Source: DATGSF01 sp035302865 (GTDB lineage Bacteria; Bacteroidota; Bacteroidia; Chitinophagales; Chitinophagaceae). Taken from it: a stretch of 22,163 nucleotides of DNA. Positions 14,138 to 21,957 of this stretch are shown here, one piece after another. The DNA is taken from assembly GCA_035302865.1 (NCBI GenBank), contig DATGSF010000062.1, positions 1 through 22,163 of the forward strand. Reading direction: 5' to 3'. Both the position numbers and the translations under genes were made by a program. The notes under the pieces are model-generated. The model ran no database searches, was not told the origin of the DNA, and was given only the letters and a program-made list of their open reading frames with translations. Each line of letters begins with the position of its first letter. Positions within the stretch are counted from its first letter, which is position 1.

Positions 14138-14560
14138 ATGTACAGTCACATTCCTCCAATCAATATTAGAGTATATGGTATTTGGATAAAAAATAAAATG
14201 GTATTCATTGCTGAAGAAGAATATTTAAACAAGCCCTTAATTAAATTTCCTGGTGGGGGTTTAGAATATGGTGAAGGGACAATAAGTTGTTTAAAAAGAG
14301 AATTTCGAGAGGAATTAAATACCGAAATAAATATAAAAAAGCATTTTTATACTACAGATCATTTTCAAAAATCTTTATGGGATGATAGACAGGTTTTAAG
14401 CATCTATTATTTAGTAGATTTACCTAATAACTTTCCTAATTCAATAGAGAATAAAATAGGTAATTTTTATTTTGCTAATAAAAACGAGGCAATTTCTAAA
14501 ATACATCTCCCTATTGACAAAATAGTATTAAATAAACTTTTGGAAGAAAATCTCATATAA
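14138..14560 (+). CDS. Nudix hydrolase
   Basis: Nudix enzymes cleave nucleoside diphosphates linked to another group, using a metal bound by the Nudix box. The box GX5EX7REUXEE is complete: Gly40, Glu46 and Arg54-Glu55-Phe56-Arg57-Glu58-Glu59. The next conserved Gly is replaced by Asn61 (EELNTEI). The 140-residue length is that of a single-domain protein, and the long loop with DDRQVLSIYYLVDL resembles NUDIX proteins acting on nucleotide sugars or small NDP compounds, but the substrate cannot be told. The start lies 20 bases past the gldJ terminator and no -7 box was recognised. The last bases are close to the promoter of the TPR gene. Confidence 0.9.
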   Translation: MYSHIPPINIRVYGIWIKNKMVFIAEEEYLNKPLIKFPGGGLEYGEGTISCLKREFREELNTEINIKKHFYTTDHFQKSLWDDRQVLSIYYLVDLPNNFPNSIENKIGNFYFANKNEAISKIHLPIDKIVLNKLLEENLI

Positions 14561-14572
14561 ATTTTTTTTTCG

Positions 14573-14580
14573 TATCTTTG
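14573..14580 (+). promoter_or_regulatory. -7 box (TATCTTTG) of the TPR gene
   Basis: TATCTTTG is identical to the -7 boxes of rpsL and atpG and is preceded by a nine-T stretch. The expected -33 TTTG is not at the usual distance. Transcription would start about 15 bases before the TTG start codon at 14600, which supports that start. Confidence 0.6.
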
Positions 14581-14599
14581 CAAAAACTTTTAATTAATT

Positions 14600-15466
14600 T
14601 TGAGAAAAAACAAAATAATAATAATTAGTATTGTAGCTATTGCTTTGATTATTGGATTATATACTATATCTAATAACTCGGGTAAAAAGGCACATACTCA
14701 TCAAGAAGAGAATGCTATGGAAATGCCTAGTGGAGCATCAGCAAACCCTATGGCAGCAGTAGCCCCTGCAAGTTTTGATTCTCTATTAGATGCAGCATTA
14801 TTAAAACTATCTCCAAAAGATCGTGAAAAGTTTCAGGATTTTCAAAACAGCTTAGACCAAGCAGATCTTGAAGAAAAAGTAAAAATTTATGAAGATTTAG
14901 GTCAATTTTGGAGAAATAAAAACAGGAGAATAGCTGCACACTATTTTATAAAATCTGGAGAATTAGACAATTCAGAAAGAAAACTCAATTTTGCTTCTCA
15001 TATATTATCTGAAGAATTGCATACAGAAGATGATCCTGCAATCCGCAATTGGATGAGTGCAGAAGCAATAAAAGGGTTTAAGAAGTCTTTAGAAATAAAT
15101 CCTAATAATGATACTGTAAAGATTGACTATGCACTATTTCACATTGATTTATTAGGACAACCGATGGAAGGTATTCAAATATTATTGGAAATGGTGGATA
15201 AAGATCCAGACAATATTCCAGTAAATATTATTCTTGGTAAAATGGCAATAGAGTCAGGACAATTAGATAAAGCAATTGAAAGAGGACAACATGTTTTGCG
15301 TTTAGATCCCAAAAATCTTGAAGGGCACCTATTCTTAGGAGAAGCTTACAAAAGACATAATGAGATTGACAAGGCAATTGAAACTTTTACAGCTGCTAAA
15401 AGCTTATTGGATCATCCTGAATTTGCTAGAGATATCGATGAGTATATTGAATCCTTTAAAAATTAA
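14600..15466 (+). CDS. Membrane-anchored tetratricopeptide-repeat protein (TTG start)
   Basis: The start is TTG at 14600. An in-frame stop lies three codons upstream (14591-14593), and the next ATG, near residue 40, would remove the N-terminal membrane segment. RKNKIIIISIVAIALIIGLYTISN (residues 2-25) is a single membrane anchor or uncleaved signal with a basic N-terminus, so the rest is probably periplasmic. After a Met/Pro/Ala-rich linker (about 36-55) come helical repeats. The clearest TPR units are AIKGFKKSLEINPNNDTVKIDYALFHIDL, EGIQILLEMVDKDPDNIPVNIILGKMAIESGQ, KAIERGQHVLRLDPKNLEGHLFLGEAYKRHNE and KAIETFTAAKSL (about 155-275). TPR proteins are protein-binding scaffolds and the partner is unknown. 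The gene stands at the head of a run with a 30-residue basic protein and RNase E/G; comparable clusters occur in Bacteroidetes, to my knowledge. Confidence 0.88.
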   Translation: MRKNKIIIISIVAIALIIGLYTISNNSGKKAHTHQEENAMEMPSGASANPMAAVAPASFDSLLDAALLKLSPKDREKFQDFQNSLDQADLEEKVKIYEDLGQFWRNKNRRIAAHYFIKSGELDNSERKLNFASHILSEELHTEDDPAIRNWMSAEAIKGFKKSLEINPNNDTVKIDYALFHIDLLGQPMEGIQILLEMVDKDPDNIPVNIILGKMAIESGQLDKAIERGQHVLRLDPKNLEGHLFLGEAYKRHNEIDKAIETFTAAKSLLDHPEFARDIDEYIESFKN

Positions 15467-15506
15467 GAATTAATAAATATTTCATAACACATTAAATTAT
15501 TAAATT

Positions 15507-15599
15507 ATGCCTAGTGGTAAAAAAAGAAAACGTCATAAAATGGCGACACACAAAAGAAAAAAGCGTTTAAGAAGAAATCGTCATAAAAATAAGAAGTAA
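15507..15599 (+). CDS. 30-residue basic AURKAIP1/COX24-domain protein (mS38-like ribosomal small protein)
   Basis: ATG at 15507 to TAA at 15597-15599 encodes 30 residues, of which 19 are Lys, Arg or His. It opens MPSGKKRKRHKMATHKRKKR and ends with LRRNRHKNKK. This matches the very small Bacteroidetes proteins annotated as AURKAIP1/COX24 domain-containing, related to the conserved C-terminus of mitochondrial ribosomal protein mS38. An rRNA-binding role on the small subunit is inferred from that relation. The sequence KRRHKM-like core, with Lys-His-Lys pattern around ATHKRKKRLRRNRHK, is the diagnostic part. It lies 40 bases after the TPR gene in the same direction and 181 bases before the RNase E/G gene. 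It is too short for most automatic gene callers. Confidence 0.88.
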   Translation: MPSGKKRKRHKMATHKRKKRLRRNRHKNKK

Positions 15600-15658
15600 C
15601 CTTATTACTCTATAGTATTCAGATGATTATCATTTAATATTATTAGAGGATGTTTAAG

Positions 15659-15693
15659 CCCGTTAAGTTTATAGAATATATAAACTTAATGGG
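15659..15693 (+). promoter_or_regulatory. Hairpin in the leader of the RNase E/G gene
   Basis: A 15-bp stem (15659-15673 with 15679-15693, CCCGTTAAG against CTTAATGGG, one G-T pair) closes on a 5-base loop. It lies 60 bases after the small basic gene and 87 bases before the RNase gene. The bases after it (TGTTACATTTT) are not a clean T-run, so it could be a weak terminator or a leader structure. RNase E of E. coli controls its own mRNA through leader hairpins, which makes that reading worth testing. Confidence 0.5.
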
Positions 15694-15780
15694 TGTTACA
15701 TTTTATAGACGAGTTAGAGTGAGCTATATACTTTTAAACAGAGTATTAATAGCTATTGATTAAGACGTAAAATTGAAATC

Positions 15781-17340
15781 ATGAACAAAGAAATGATTAT
15801 AGATGCGTCGGATGATGGTGTGGAGATAGCGCTATTAGAGAATAAAAAACTCGTAGAACTTCATTACGAACAAACAAATGCTCCCTTTGCAGTAGGAGAT
15901 TTATACCTAGGAAAAGTTAAAAAACTTATGCCTGGTTTAAATGCTGCATTTGTGGATGTAGGGTATGAACGAGATGCATTTCTCCATTATACCGACCTGA
16001 GTCCTTATGTCCTCTCTTTAATAAAATTCACTAAGAATTCGATTCATAATCCGGATCGTAAGAGTTTGGACTTCGCAAAATTTAAAAATGAAGAAAAAAT
16101 AGTAAAATCAGGTAAAATTGTAGATGTTTTAAAAGATAAACCCGAGATATTAGTTCAAATATTAAAAGAACCTATTTCAACAAAAGGGCCAAGATTAAGT
16201 TGCGAAATATCCTTACCAGGACGTTTTGTAGTACTTACTCCATTTAACAATTTTATCTCAATCAGTAGAAAAATACATTCTGCTGAAGAAAGAAAAAGAT
16301 TAGAAAATATTGTTGAGAGTATCAAGCCTCCAAACTTTGGTGTAATAGTTAGAACAGCGGCTGAAGGTATGCATACCGCTGAGTTACATGCGGATTTGAT
16401 GGAATTGACGAAACAATGGCAAAAAATTCAAGAAAACCTGTTTCGATCAAAGGCACCAAAACGCGTGCTAAGTGAACAAGTAAAAACTAATTCTATAATT
16501 AGAGATTTACTTAATGATAGCTTCCAAAATATAGTTACAAACCATGAGGATGTAATGTTGGAAACAAAAAACTATATTAGCAAAATAGCACCCGAACAGG
16601 AAGGAATAGTTAATTTATATAGTAACGGAAGGCCAATCTTTGACCATTACGGCGTAACTAAACAAGTTAAAGCTGCTTTTGGGAAAACAGTTAATATGCA
16701 AAGTGGTGCTTATTTAGTTATTGAGCATACTGAAGCATTGCATGTAATCGATGTTAATAGTGGCACTAGAAAAGCCGTAGGAAATCAAGAAGAGAGTGCA
16801 TTAAGTACTAATTTAGAAGCAGCGGAAGAAGTTGCCAGACAATTACGACTCCGTGATTTAGGGGGAATAATTATTGTGGATTTTATTGATATGCGCAATC
16901 CTGAGCATAAAAGACAAGTACAAAACACGCTCACAAAACTAATGAAATCAGATCGTGCCAAGCACACAATCTTGCCTATAACTCGTTTTGGACTTTTACA
17001 AATTACTAGACAACGATTAAGACCAGAAATAAAGATAGCAACTGCTGAAATGTGTCCGCAATGTAAAGGTACTGGAAAAGTAGGTCCTTCTTTATTAATT
17101 AGTGATGAGTTATCAAAAGATATACATTTCCTGATTAACCAAGGGCACAAAAAATTACAATTAACAGCAAATCCTATACTGATAGCATACCTAAAAGATA
17201 AAGGGATTTTCCGATCCATTAGATGGAAATGGTATTTGAACCATAAGGTTTGGGTTACTTTAAAAACTGATAATAGTTATCCCATTACCGAATATTATTT
17301 TCATAATAAAGAAACAAAGGAATTGATACACTTAAAATAA
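15781..17340 (+). CDS. rng: RNase E/G-family endoribonuclease
   Basis: This is a single-strand-specific, metal-dependent endoribonuclease for rRNA maturation and mRNA decay, acting in the cytoplasm. The S1 RNA-binding domain (about 35-130) begins FAVGDLYLGKVKKLMPGLNAAFVDVGYERDAFLHYTDL and carries a lysine-rich insertion (about 80-110). RNase-H-like and 5'-sensor regions follow. The DNase I-like catalytic part has HVIDVNSG (Asp324) and IIVDFIDM (Asp367, Asp370), matching the two catalytic aspartates of E. coli RNase E. The Zn-link CPQCKGTG (Cys425, Cys428) supports dimerisation. At 519 residues it has the RNase G length and lacks the long degradosome scaffold of gammaproteobacterial RNase E. 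No good -7 box was seen; it may be co-transcribed with the upstream small gene through the leader hairpin. A terminator follows within 20 bases. Confidence 0.96.
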   Translation: MNKEMIIDASDDGVEIALLENKKLVELHYEQTNAPFAVGDLYLGKVKKLMPGLNAAFVDVGYERDAFLHYTDLSPYVLSLIKFTKNSIHNPDRKSLDFAKFKNEEKIVKSGKIVDVLKDKPEILVQILKEPISTKGPRLSCEISLPGRFVVLTPFNNFISISRKIHSAEERKRLENIVESIKPPNFGVIVRTAAEGMHTAELHADLMELTKQWQKIQENLFRSKAPKRVLSEQVKTNSIIRDLLNDSFQNIVTNHEDVMLETKNYISKIAPEQEGIVNLYSNGRPIFDHYGVTKQVKAAFGKTVNMQSGAYLVIEHTEALHVIDVNSGTRKAVGNQEESALSTNLEAAEEVARQLRLRDLGGIIIVDFIDMRNPEHKRQVQNTLTKLMKSDRAKHTILPITRFGLLQITRQRLRPEIKIATAEMCPQCKGTGKVGPSLLISDELSKDIHFLINQGHKKLQLTANPILIAYLKDKGIFRSIRWKWYLNHKVWVTLKTDNSYPITEYYFHNKETKELIHLK

Positions 17341-17358
17341 CATTTTTTTCAAAATACT

Positions 17359-17395
17359 TAGGGCTGACAAGTAGGTCAGCCCTATTATTTATTTT
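17359..17395 (+). terminator. Rho-independent terminator after the RNase E/G gene
   Basis: A 10-bp perfect stem (17359-17368 with 17375-17384, TAGGGCTGAC/GTCAGCCCTA) with the 6-base loop AAGTAG, followed by an interrupted T-run. It has the highest GC content of the hairpins in the window. Confidence 0.88.
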
Positions 17396-17406
17396 AAACA
17401 ATTCAT

Positions 17407-17949
17407 ATGAAAACACAATTTGTATATTTTCATGGCTTACAACATAAACCAAAGATTTCGTATAAATTCTCACTGTTAGAATCTTATTTTTCTAAAAGAT
17501 TTGATTTTCATTATTATGAATGGGTACACACTAGCAATATCACAAAATTATTGAATAAAGCCCTTCATCAATTAAAAGATGAAAAACAGATAATTATTTT
17601 TGGAGATTCAACGGGTGCTAATTTTGCATATCAACTAAGGGAGTTAAGAAAAAAACAAAACAAAAATGATATTTTAATATTATCAAGCCCCTTATTAAAT
17701 TATAAGCAAAGAATAACTAATAATAAATTTCCCGACAATATAGCTACTTATATGAAAACCATTGAAGACCCTTCCAATGCTTTTGTCATTATAAGTTTAA
17801 CAGATGAATTAATAGATCAATCATGGTTAATCAAAAAAGAATATGAGCATTTAAAAATTCATATTGTAGAAGATAGCCATGTTTTATTAAATTTCGAAAA
17901 GCACAGCATTCCAGTTATAGAAGAATATATAAACATTTATATAAATTAG
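17407..17949 (+). CDS. Small alpha/beta-hydrolase-fold protein, YqiA-like esterase
   Basis: The 180-residue protein shows a minimal alpha/beta hydrolase layout like the YqiA/UPF0227 group: an oxyanion-type YFHGLQ (residues 7-12), the nucleophile elbow GDSTGANFAY with Ser68, a probable acid Asp133 in SLTDELID, and His158 in VEDSHVLL. The elbow GDSTG fits the GxSxG rule. No signal peptide or membrane segment is seen, so it should be cytoplasmic. The start ATG at 17407 lies just after the RNase terminator. The substrate is unknown; an esterase or thioesterase activity is inferred from the triad. It is monocistronic, with a weak hairpin about 80 bases downstream. Confidence 0.78.
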   Translation: MKTQFVYFHGLQHKPKISYKFSLLESYFSKRFDFHYYEWVHTSNITKLLNKALHQLKDEKQIIIFGDSTGANFAYQLRELRKKQNKNDILILSSPLLNYKQRITNNKFPDNIATYMKTIEDPSNAFVIISLTDELIDQSWLIKKEYEHLKIHIVEDSHVLLNFEKHSIPVIEEYINIYIN

Positions 17950-18030
17950 ATCAAAATATAGCATCAATAAGTACAATTAATATTTCATTTTTCTTCCTTT
18001 ATAAATTAAAAAAAGAACGAATTAGATAAT

Positions 18031-18060
18031 ACCTTTTAGCATATAGAAAGGTTTTATTTA
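18031..18060 (+). terminator. Weak terminator-like hairpin after the alpha/beta hydrolase gene
   Basis: ACCTTT (18031-18036) pairs with AAAGGT (18047-18052) across a 10-base loop, followed by TTTTATTTATT. Six base pairs is short. Confidence 0.4.
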
Positions 18061-18089
18061 TTCTATATACAAATACAGCAATTTGGTTG

Positions 18090-18097
18090 TAACTTTG
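18090..18097 (+). promoter_or_regulatory. -7 box (TAACTTTG) of the sufBCD operon
   Basis: TAACTTTG matches TAnnTTTG and lies about 50 bases before the sufB ATG. No TTTG is present at the usual -33 distance; the TTTG at 18082-18085 is too close. No IscR- or Fur-like palindrome was recognised nearby. Confidence 0.55.
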
Positions 18098-18146
18098 CTA
18101 TAGTAAAATTTACTAAAATAAGTTTAATCCTTGAAATAAAATAAAT

Positions 18147-19592
18147 ATGCAAAGCGAAAATGAATTGATTGAAGAAGTAGCTAGTAAGGAATATGAACAT
18201 GGATTTATCACTGATATTGAAATGGACATATTACCTCCTGGCTTAAATGAAGATACGGTTCGATTTATTTCTCAAAAGAAAAATGAACCAGAATGGATGT
18301 TAGAATGGAGATTAAAAGGCTTAGAAGCTTTTAAAAAAATGGAAATGCCAAATTGGCAAAATTTTGAAATGCCAGAAATGGATTTTCAGAAAATGTCTTA
18401 CTATGCTGCACCTAAGAAAGGGGCTAAATACAAAAGTTTAGATGAAGTTGATCCAGAACTATTAGAAACATTTGAGAAATTAGGAATACCCTTAAATGAA
18501 CAAAAAGCATTAGCTGGTGTAGCTGTAGATGCTGTTTTTGATAGTGTATCTGTTGCTACAACTTTTCAGGATGAATTAGAAAAACATGGAATTATATTTT
18601 GTTCCATGAGTGAAGCCATTCAAAAGCATCCTGAATTAGTAAAAAAATACTTAGGGACAGTAGTTCCGCATACAGATAATATCTTTTCTGCATTAAACTC
18701 AGCAGTATTCTCTGATGGTTCCTTTGCTTATATTCCCAAAGGAATTCGTTGTCCCATGGAATTAAGCACCTACTTCAGAATTAATGCAGCAAATACAGGT
18801 CAATTTGAAAGAACTTTAATTGTTGCAGAAGAAGGCTCCTACGTTAGTTACCTTGAAGGTTGCACAGCTCCACAAAGAGATGAATATCAATTACATGCGG
18901 CTGTAGTTGAAATTGTTGTCTTAGATGATGCTGAAGTGAAGTATTCAACAGTTCAAAACTGGTATCCTGGAGATGATGAAGGGAAAGGAGGGGTTTTTAA
19001 CTTTGTAACAAAACGTGGTATTTGTAAAGGAAGAAATTCTCATTTATCATGGACACAAGTAGAAACAGGTTCAGCAATTACATGGAAATATCCAAGTGTA
19101 TTATTGGTGGGAGATAATAGTTACGGAGAATTTTATAGCGTAGCTGTTACAAAAGGAAAACAAGTAGCAGATACTGGTACCAAGATGCATCATATTGGTA
19201 AAAACACTAGAAGTAGAATAATCTCTAAAGGTATTTCTGCAGGAGAAGGGCAAAATGCATATAGAGGTCTAGTACAAGTTGCACCAGGAGCTGTTAATAC
19301 GAGAAATCATACACAATGTGACTCTATGTTAATTGGAGATCAATGTGGTGCACATGCATTCCCTTATATTGAAAACAGAAACAATACTTCTATGATAGAG
19401 CATGAAGCTACAACTTCAAAAATAGGGGAAGATCAAATCTTTTATTTAAATCAAAGAGGAATTGATACAGAGAAAGCAGTGGAGTTGATTGTAAATGGAT
19501 TTGCAAAAGAGGTTTTAAACAAACTTCCTATGGAATTTGCTGTTGAAGCACAAAAATTATTAGCTATTAGTTTAGAAGGTAGCGTTGGATAA
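18147..19592 (+). CDS. sufB: Fe-S cluster assembly scaffold SufB
   Basis: SufB is the scaffold subunit of the SufBC2D complex, on which Fe-S clusters are built from sulfur delivered by SufS/SufE. All 481 residues fit the family. The segment VAVDAVFDSVSVATTF precedes the beta-helix core, SYVSYLEGCTAPQRDEYQLHAAVVEI holds Cys239, and NTRNHTQCDSMLIGDQCGAHAFPY holds Cys391. RNNTSMIEHEATTSKIGEDQIFYLNQRGI carries His419 and Glu420, which by alignment are the E. coli Cys405, His433 and Glu434 positions tied to cluster assembly at the SufB-SufD interface. It is first in the operon, with the promoter box at 18090, and sufC follows after 33 bases. Confidence 0.98.
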   Translation: MQSENELIEEVASKEYEHGFITDIEMDILPPGLNEDTVRFISQKKNEPEWMLEWRLKGLEAFKKMEMPNWQNFEMPEMDFQKMSYYAAPKKGAKYKSLDEVDPELLETFEKLGIPLNEQKALAGVAVDAVFDSVSVATTFQDELEKHGIIFCSMSEAIQKHPELVKKYLGTVVPHTDNIFSALNSAVFSDGSFAYIPKGIRCPMELSTYFRINAANTGQFERTLIVAEEGSYVSYLEGCTAPQRDEYQLHAAVVEIVVLDDAEVKYSTVQNWYPGDDEGKGGVFNFVTKRGICKGRNSHLSWTQVETGSAITWKYPSVLLVGDNSYGEFYSVAVTKGKQVADTGTKMHHIGKNTRSRIISKGISAGEGQNAYRGLVQVAPGAVNTRNHTQCDSMLIGDQCGAHAFPYIENRNNTSMIEHEATTSKIGEDQIFYLNQRGIDTEKAVELIVNGFAKEVLNKLPMEFAVEAQKLLAISLEGSVG

Positions 19593-19625
19593 AAAATATT
19601 AAAAAACAATTATAATACAATACTT

Positions 19626-20372
19626 ATGTTATCAATAAAAAATCTACATGCAAATGTAGAAGGAAAAGAAATTTTAAAAGGATTAAACTTAGACGTTAAA
19701 CCTGGAGAAGTACATGCAATTATGGGTCCAAACGGATCTGGAAAAAGTTCATTAGCATCTGTTTTAGCAGGACGTCCAGAATATGAAGTTACAGAAGGTT
19801 CTGTTACATTTAAAGGAAAAGATTTATTAGACTTCGATCCTGAAGATCGTGCAAGAGAAGGTGTTTTCTTAGCTTTTCAATATCCCATTGAAATTCCTGG
19901 TGTTTCAAATATTAATTTCTTAAGAACAGCATTAAATGAAATTAGAGAGTACCGTGGATTAGCGCCTTTAACTGCAAAAGAATTTATAGCTTTATCAAAA
20001 GAAAAGCAAGAATTAGTAAATTTTGATGCAAAATTAGTAAACCGTTCTTTGAATGAAGGTTTTTCTGGAGGGGAGAAAAAAAGAAATGAAATTTTCCAAT
20101 TAGCAATGTTAAATCCCGAACTTGCTATTTTAGATGAAACCGATTCAGGTCTTGATATTGATGCTTTAAGAATTGTTTCTGATGGAGTAAATAAATTAAG
20201 AACAGAGGATAATGCTTTAATTGTTATTACGCATTACCAAAGATTATTAGATTATATTGTACCTGATTATGTTCACGTATTAAGTGAAGGAAAAATCGTT
20301 AAGACTGGCTCTAAAGATTTAGCTCTTGAATTAGAAGAGAAAGGTTATGATTGGCTGAAAGAACTTGCTTAA
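19626..20372 (+). CDS. sufC: Fe-S cluster assembly ATPase SufC
   Basis: SufC is the ABC-type ATPase that drives conformational change in SufB-SufD. The motifs are complete: Walker A GPNGSGKS (residues 34-41), Q-loop Gln85 in LAFQYP, signature FSGGEKKR (146-153), Walker B LAILDET with Asp170 and Glu171, D-loop SGLDIDAL, and switch His203. The SufC-specific IPGVSNINFLRTALN segment follows the Q-loop. The length of 248 is normal. It is soluble, with no transmembrane partner. Gaps of 33 and 44 bases separate it from sufB and sufD in the same direction. Confidence 0.98.
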   Translation: MLSIKNLHANVEGKEILKGLNLDVKPGEVHAIMGPNGSGKSSLASVLAGRPEYEVTEGSVTFKGKDLLDFDPEDRAREGVFLAFQYPIEIPGVSNINFLRTALNEIREYRGLAPLTAKEFIALSKEKQELVNFDAKLVNRSLNEGFSGGEKKRNEIFQLAMLNPELAILDETDSGLDIDALRIVSDGVNKLRTEDNALIVITHYQRLLDYIVPDYVHVLSEGKIVKTGSKDLALELEEKGYDWLKELA

Positions 20373-20416
20373 TCACCTACGTGACATAATTAACAAATTA
20401 CAATAAAACAAAAAAC

Positions 20417-21772
20417 ATGTTAACTATAAATAAAGAAGTAGCACCCTTTCTTTTGGATTTTGAAGAGCAGCAAACAAAAGTGCAATCTTCTTCCTCTGGA
20501 AAAATAGCTACAGAAAGAAATAAAAGTTTAGATTTATTTTATAAAAGAGGTGTTCCTACAAGAAAATATGAAGAGTGGGTGCATACAAATATAAAATCTT
20601 ACTTAAAGGACAACTATACTTTAGCTTCGGCATTTAATACTTTGCGAACAGATAAGTACAAAAATGTAGCAAATGAAATGCTTCAAGCTATTTATCATGC
20701 AGAACAAGAACAGGACTTTGATGTTTATTATATCGTTTCTGTAAACGGAATTTGGCAACCAGGAATATCACAATTACCACATCCTGATCATATGAAAATC
20801 AAGCCTATTCTTGATGCTGAGAATGAAGACGCTTTTAATGCATACTTTAACCAAATAGTGGATTTAGATAAACATCCTTTTTCTGCTTTAAATTCAGCTT
20901 TATTCGAACAAGGATTATACTTTGAGGTTCCAAAAAACTCAAAAATAAATAAACCATTCCATATTTTACATATTTGGGATATTGAAGAACCTACATGGTT
21001 TAATTCTCGCAACTTATTTAAAGTAAGTGAAAGTGCTCAGTTTGAATTAATTGAAACGCACAAAACTTTACAGGATACTAATGCTGTATTAAACACTGTT
21101 ACTGAAGTTGTACTAGATCAAAATGCACATTTTAGGCATTATGAAATTCAAAATGAGCAAAAAGGATTGGTAATCATCAATGCTTTAGAGGCAAATCAAA
21201 AGAAGGACAGTAATTATTCTAATTATACATTTACTTTACCTAGTGCAAATTTCGTACGAAATAATTTAAGCATTTATTTAGATGACCATCACTTAGAAAG
21301 TCATATGTATGGATTCTATTTAACTGCTTTAAAACAACTAGTTGACAATCACACCGAAGTACACCATAAGTATACACATGGAGAAAGTAATCAATTATAC
21401 AAAGGAGTATTATTAGATGAATCCAGAGGTGTTTTTAATGGGAAAATATATGTTTATCCTCAGGCTCAAAAAACAAATGCCTTCCAAGAAAGTGCAAATG
21501 TATTATACAGTCCTAAGGCTACTGTCAATGCAAAGCCACAATTAGAAATATTTGCTGATGACGTAAAATGTAGTCATGGTGCGACTATGGGTCAAATGGA
21601 TGAAGAGGCATTATTTTATTTGCAAGCAAGAGGTATAAGCAAAGCTTCTGCAAAGAAAATGATGATTAGAGCTTTTGCATTTGATGTTACACAAAAAATA
21701 GAAAATGCAACATTAAAAGTGTATGTAGAGCAATTAATCGACAAGGCAATGAAACAATATATTGCAGACTAA
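20417..21772 (+). CDS. sufD: Fe-S cluster assembly protein SufD
   Basis: SufD pairs with SufB and SufC in the scaffold complex and is needed for iron entry. The N-terminal half (1-150) is variable and helical, with RGVPTRKYEEWVHTNIKSYL near residue 45. The beta-helix core includes HPFSALNSALFEQGLYFEVPKNSKINKPFHILHIW. The conserved C-terminal part has ADDVKCSHGATMGQMDEEALFYLQARGIS with Cys385 and His387; the histidine matches the SufD residue implicated in cluster assembly in E. coli. The length of 451 is typical for Bacteroidetes. It is the last gene of the operon: a terminator follows, and neither sufS nor sufE lies downstream within the window. Confidence 0.97.
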   Translation: MLTINKEVAPFLLDFEEQQTKVQSSSSGKIATERNKSLDLFYKRGVPTRKYEEWVHTNIKSYLKDNYTLASAFNTLRTDKYKNVANEMLQAIYHAEQEQDFDVYYIVSVNGIWQPGISQLPHPDHMKIKPILDAENEDAFNAYFNQIVDLDKHPFSALNSALFEQGLYFEVPKNSKINKPFHILHIWDIEEPTWFNSRNLFKVSESAQFELIETHKTLQDTNAVLNTVTEVVLDQNAHFRHYEIQNEQKGLVIINALEANQKKDSNYSNYTFTLPSANFVRNNLSIYLDDHHLESHMYGFYLTALKQLVDNHTEVHHKYTHGESNQLYKGVLLDESRGVFNGKIYVYPQAQKTNAFQESANVLYSPKATVNAKPQLEIFADDVKCSHGATMGQMDEEALFYLQARGISKASAKKMMIRAFAFDVTQKIENATLKVYVEQLIDKAMKQYIAD

Positions 21773-21809
21773 TCTATTTGTTTCAGATCAATACCTATAA
21801 AATAAGAAG

Positions 21810-21850
21810 TAGCCGTCTCAAAAGTTCATTTTGATGACGGCTATTTTATT
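21810..21850 (+). terminator. Rho-independent terminator after sufD
   Basis: Arms 21810-21823 and 21829-21843 pair over 14 bp with one bulged T (core TAGCCGTC/GACGGCTA), closing on a 5-base loop. ATTTTATT follows. It ends the sufBCD transcript. Confidence 0.85.
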
Positions 21851-21957
21851 ATCGATTTTTACTGATAAATTAAGTTTTTCCTATTTTTTATTTGTGTAAT
21901 TGTTTTTTTGGTAGTATCCCGTAAAGTTTGTAAAAGCTATCTTGATTTATAACAAAG

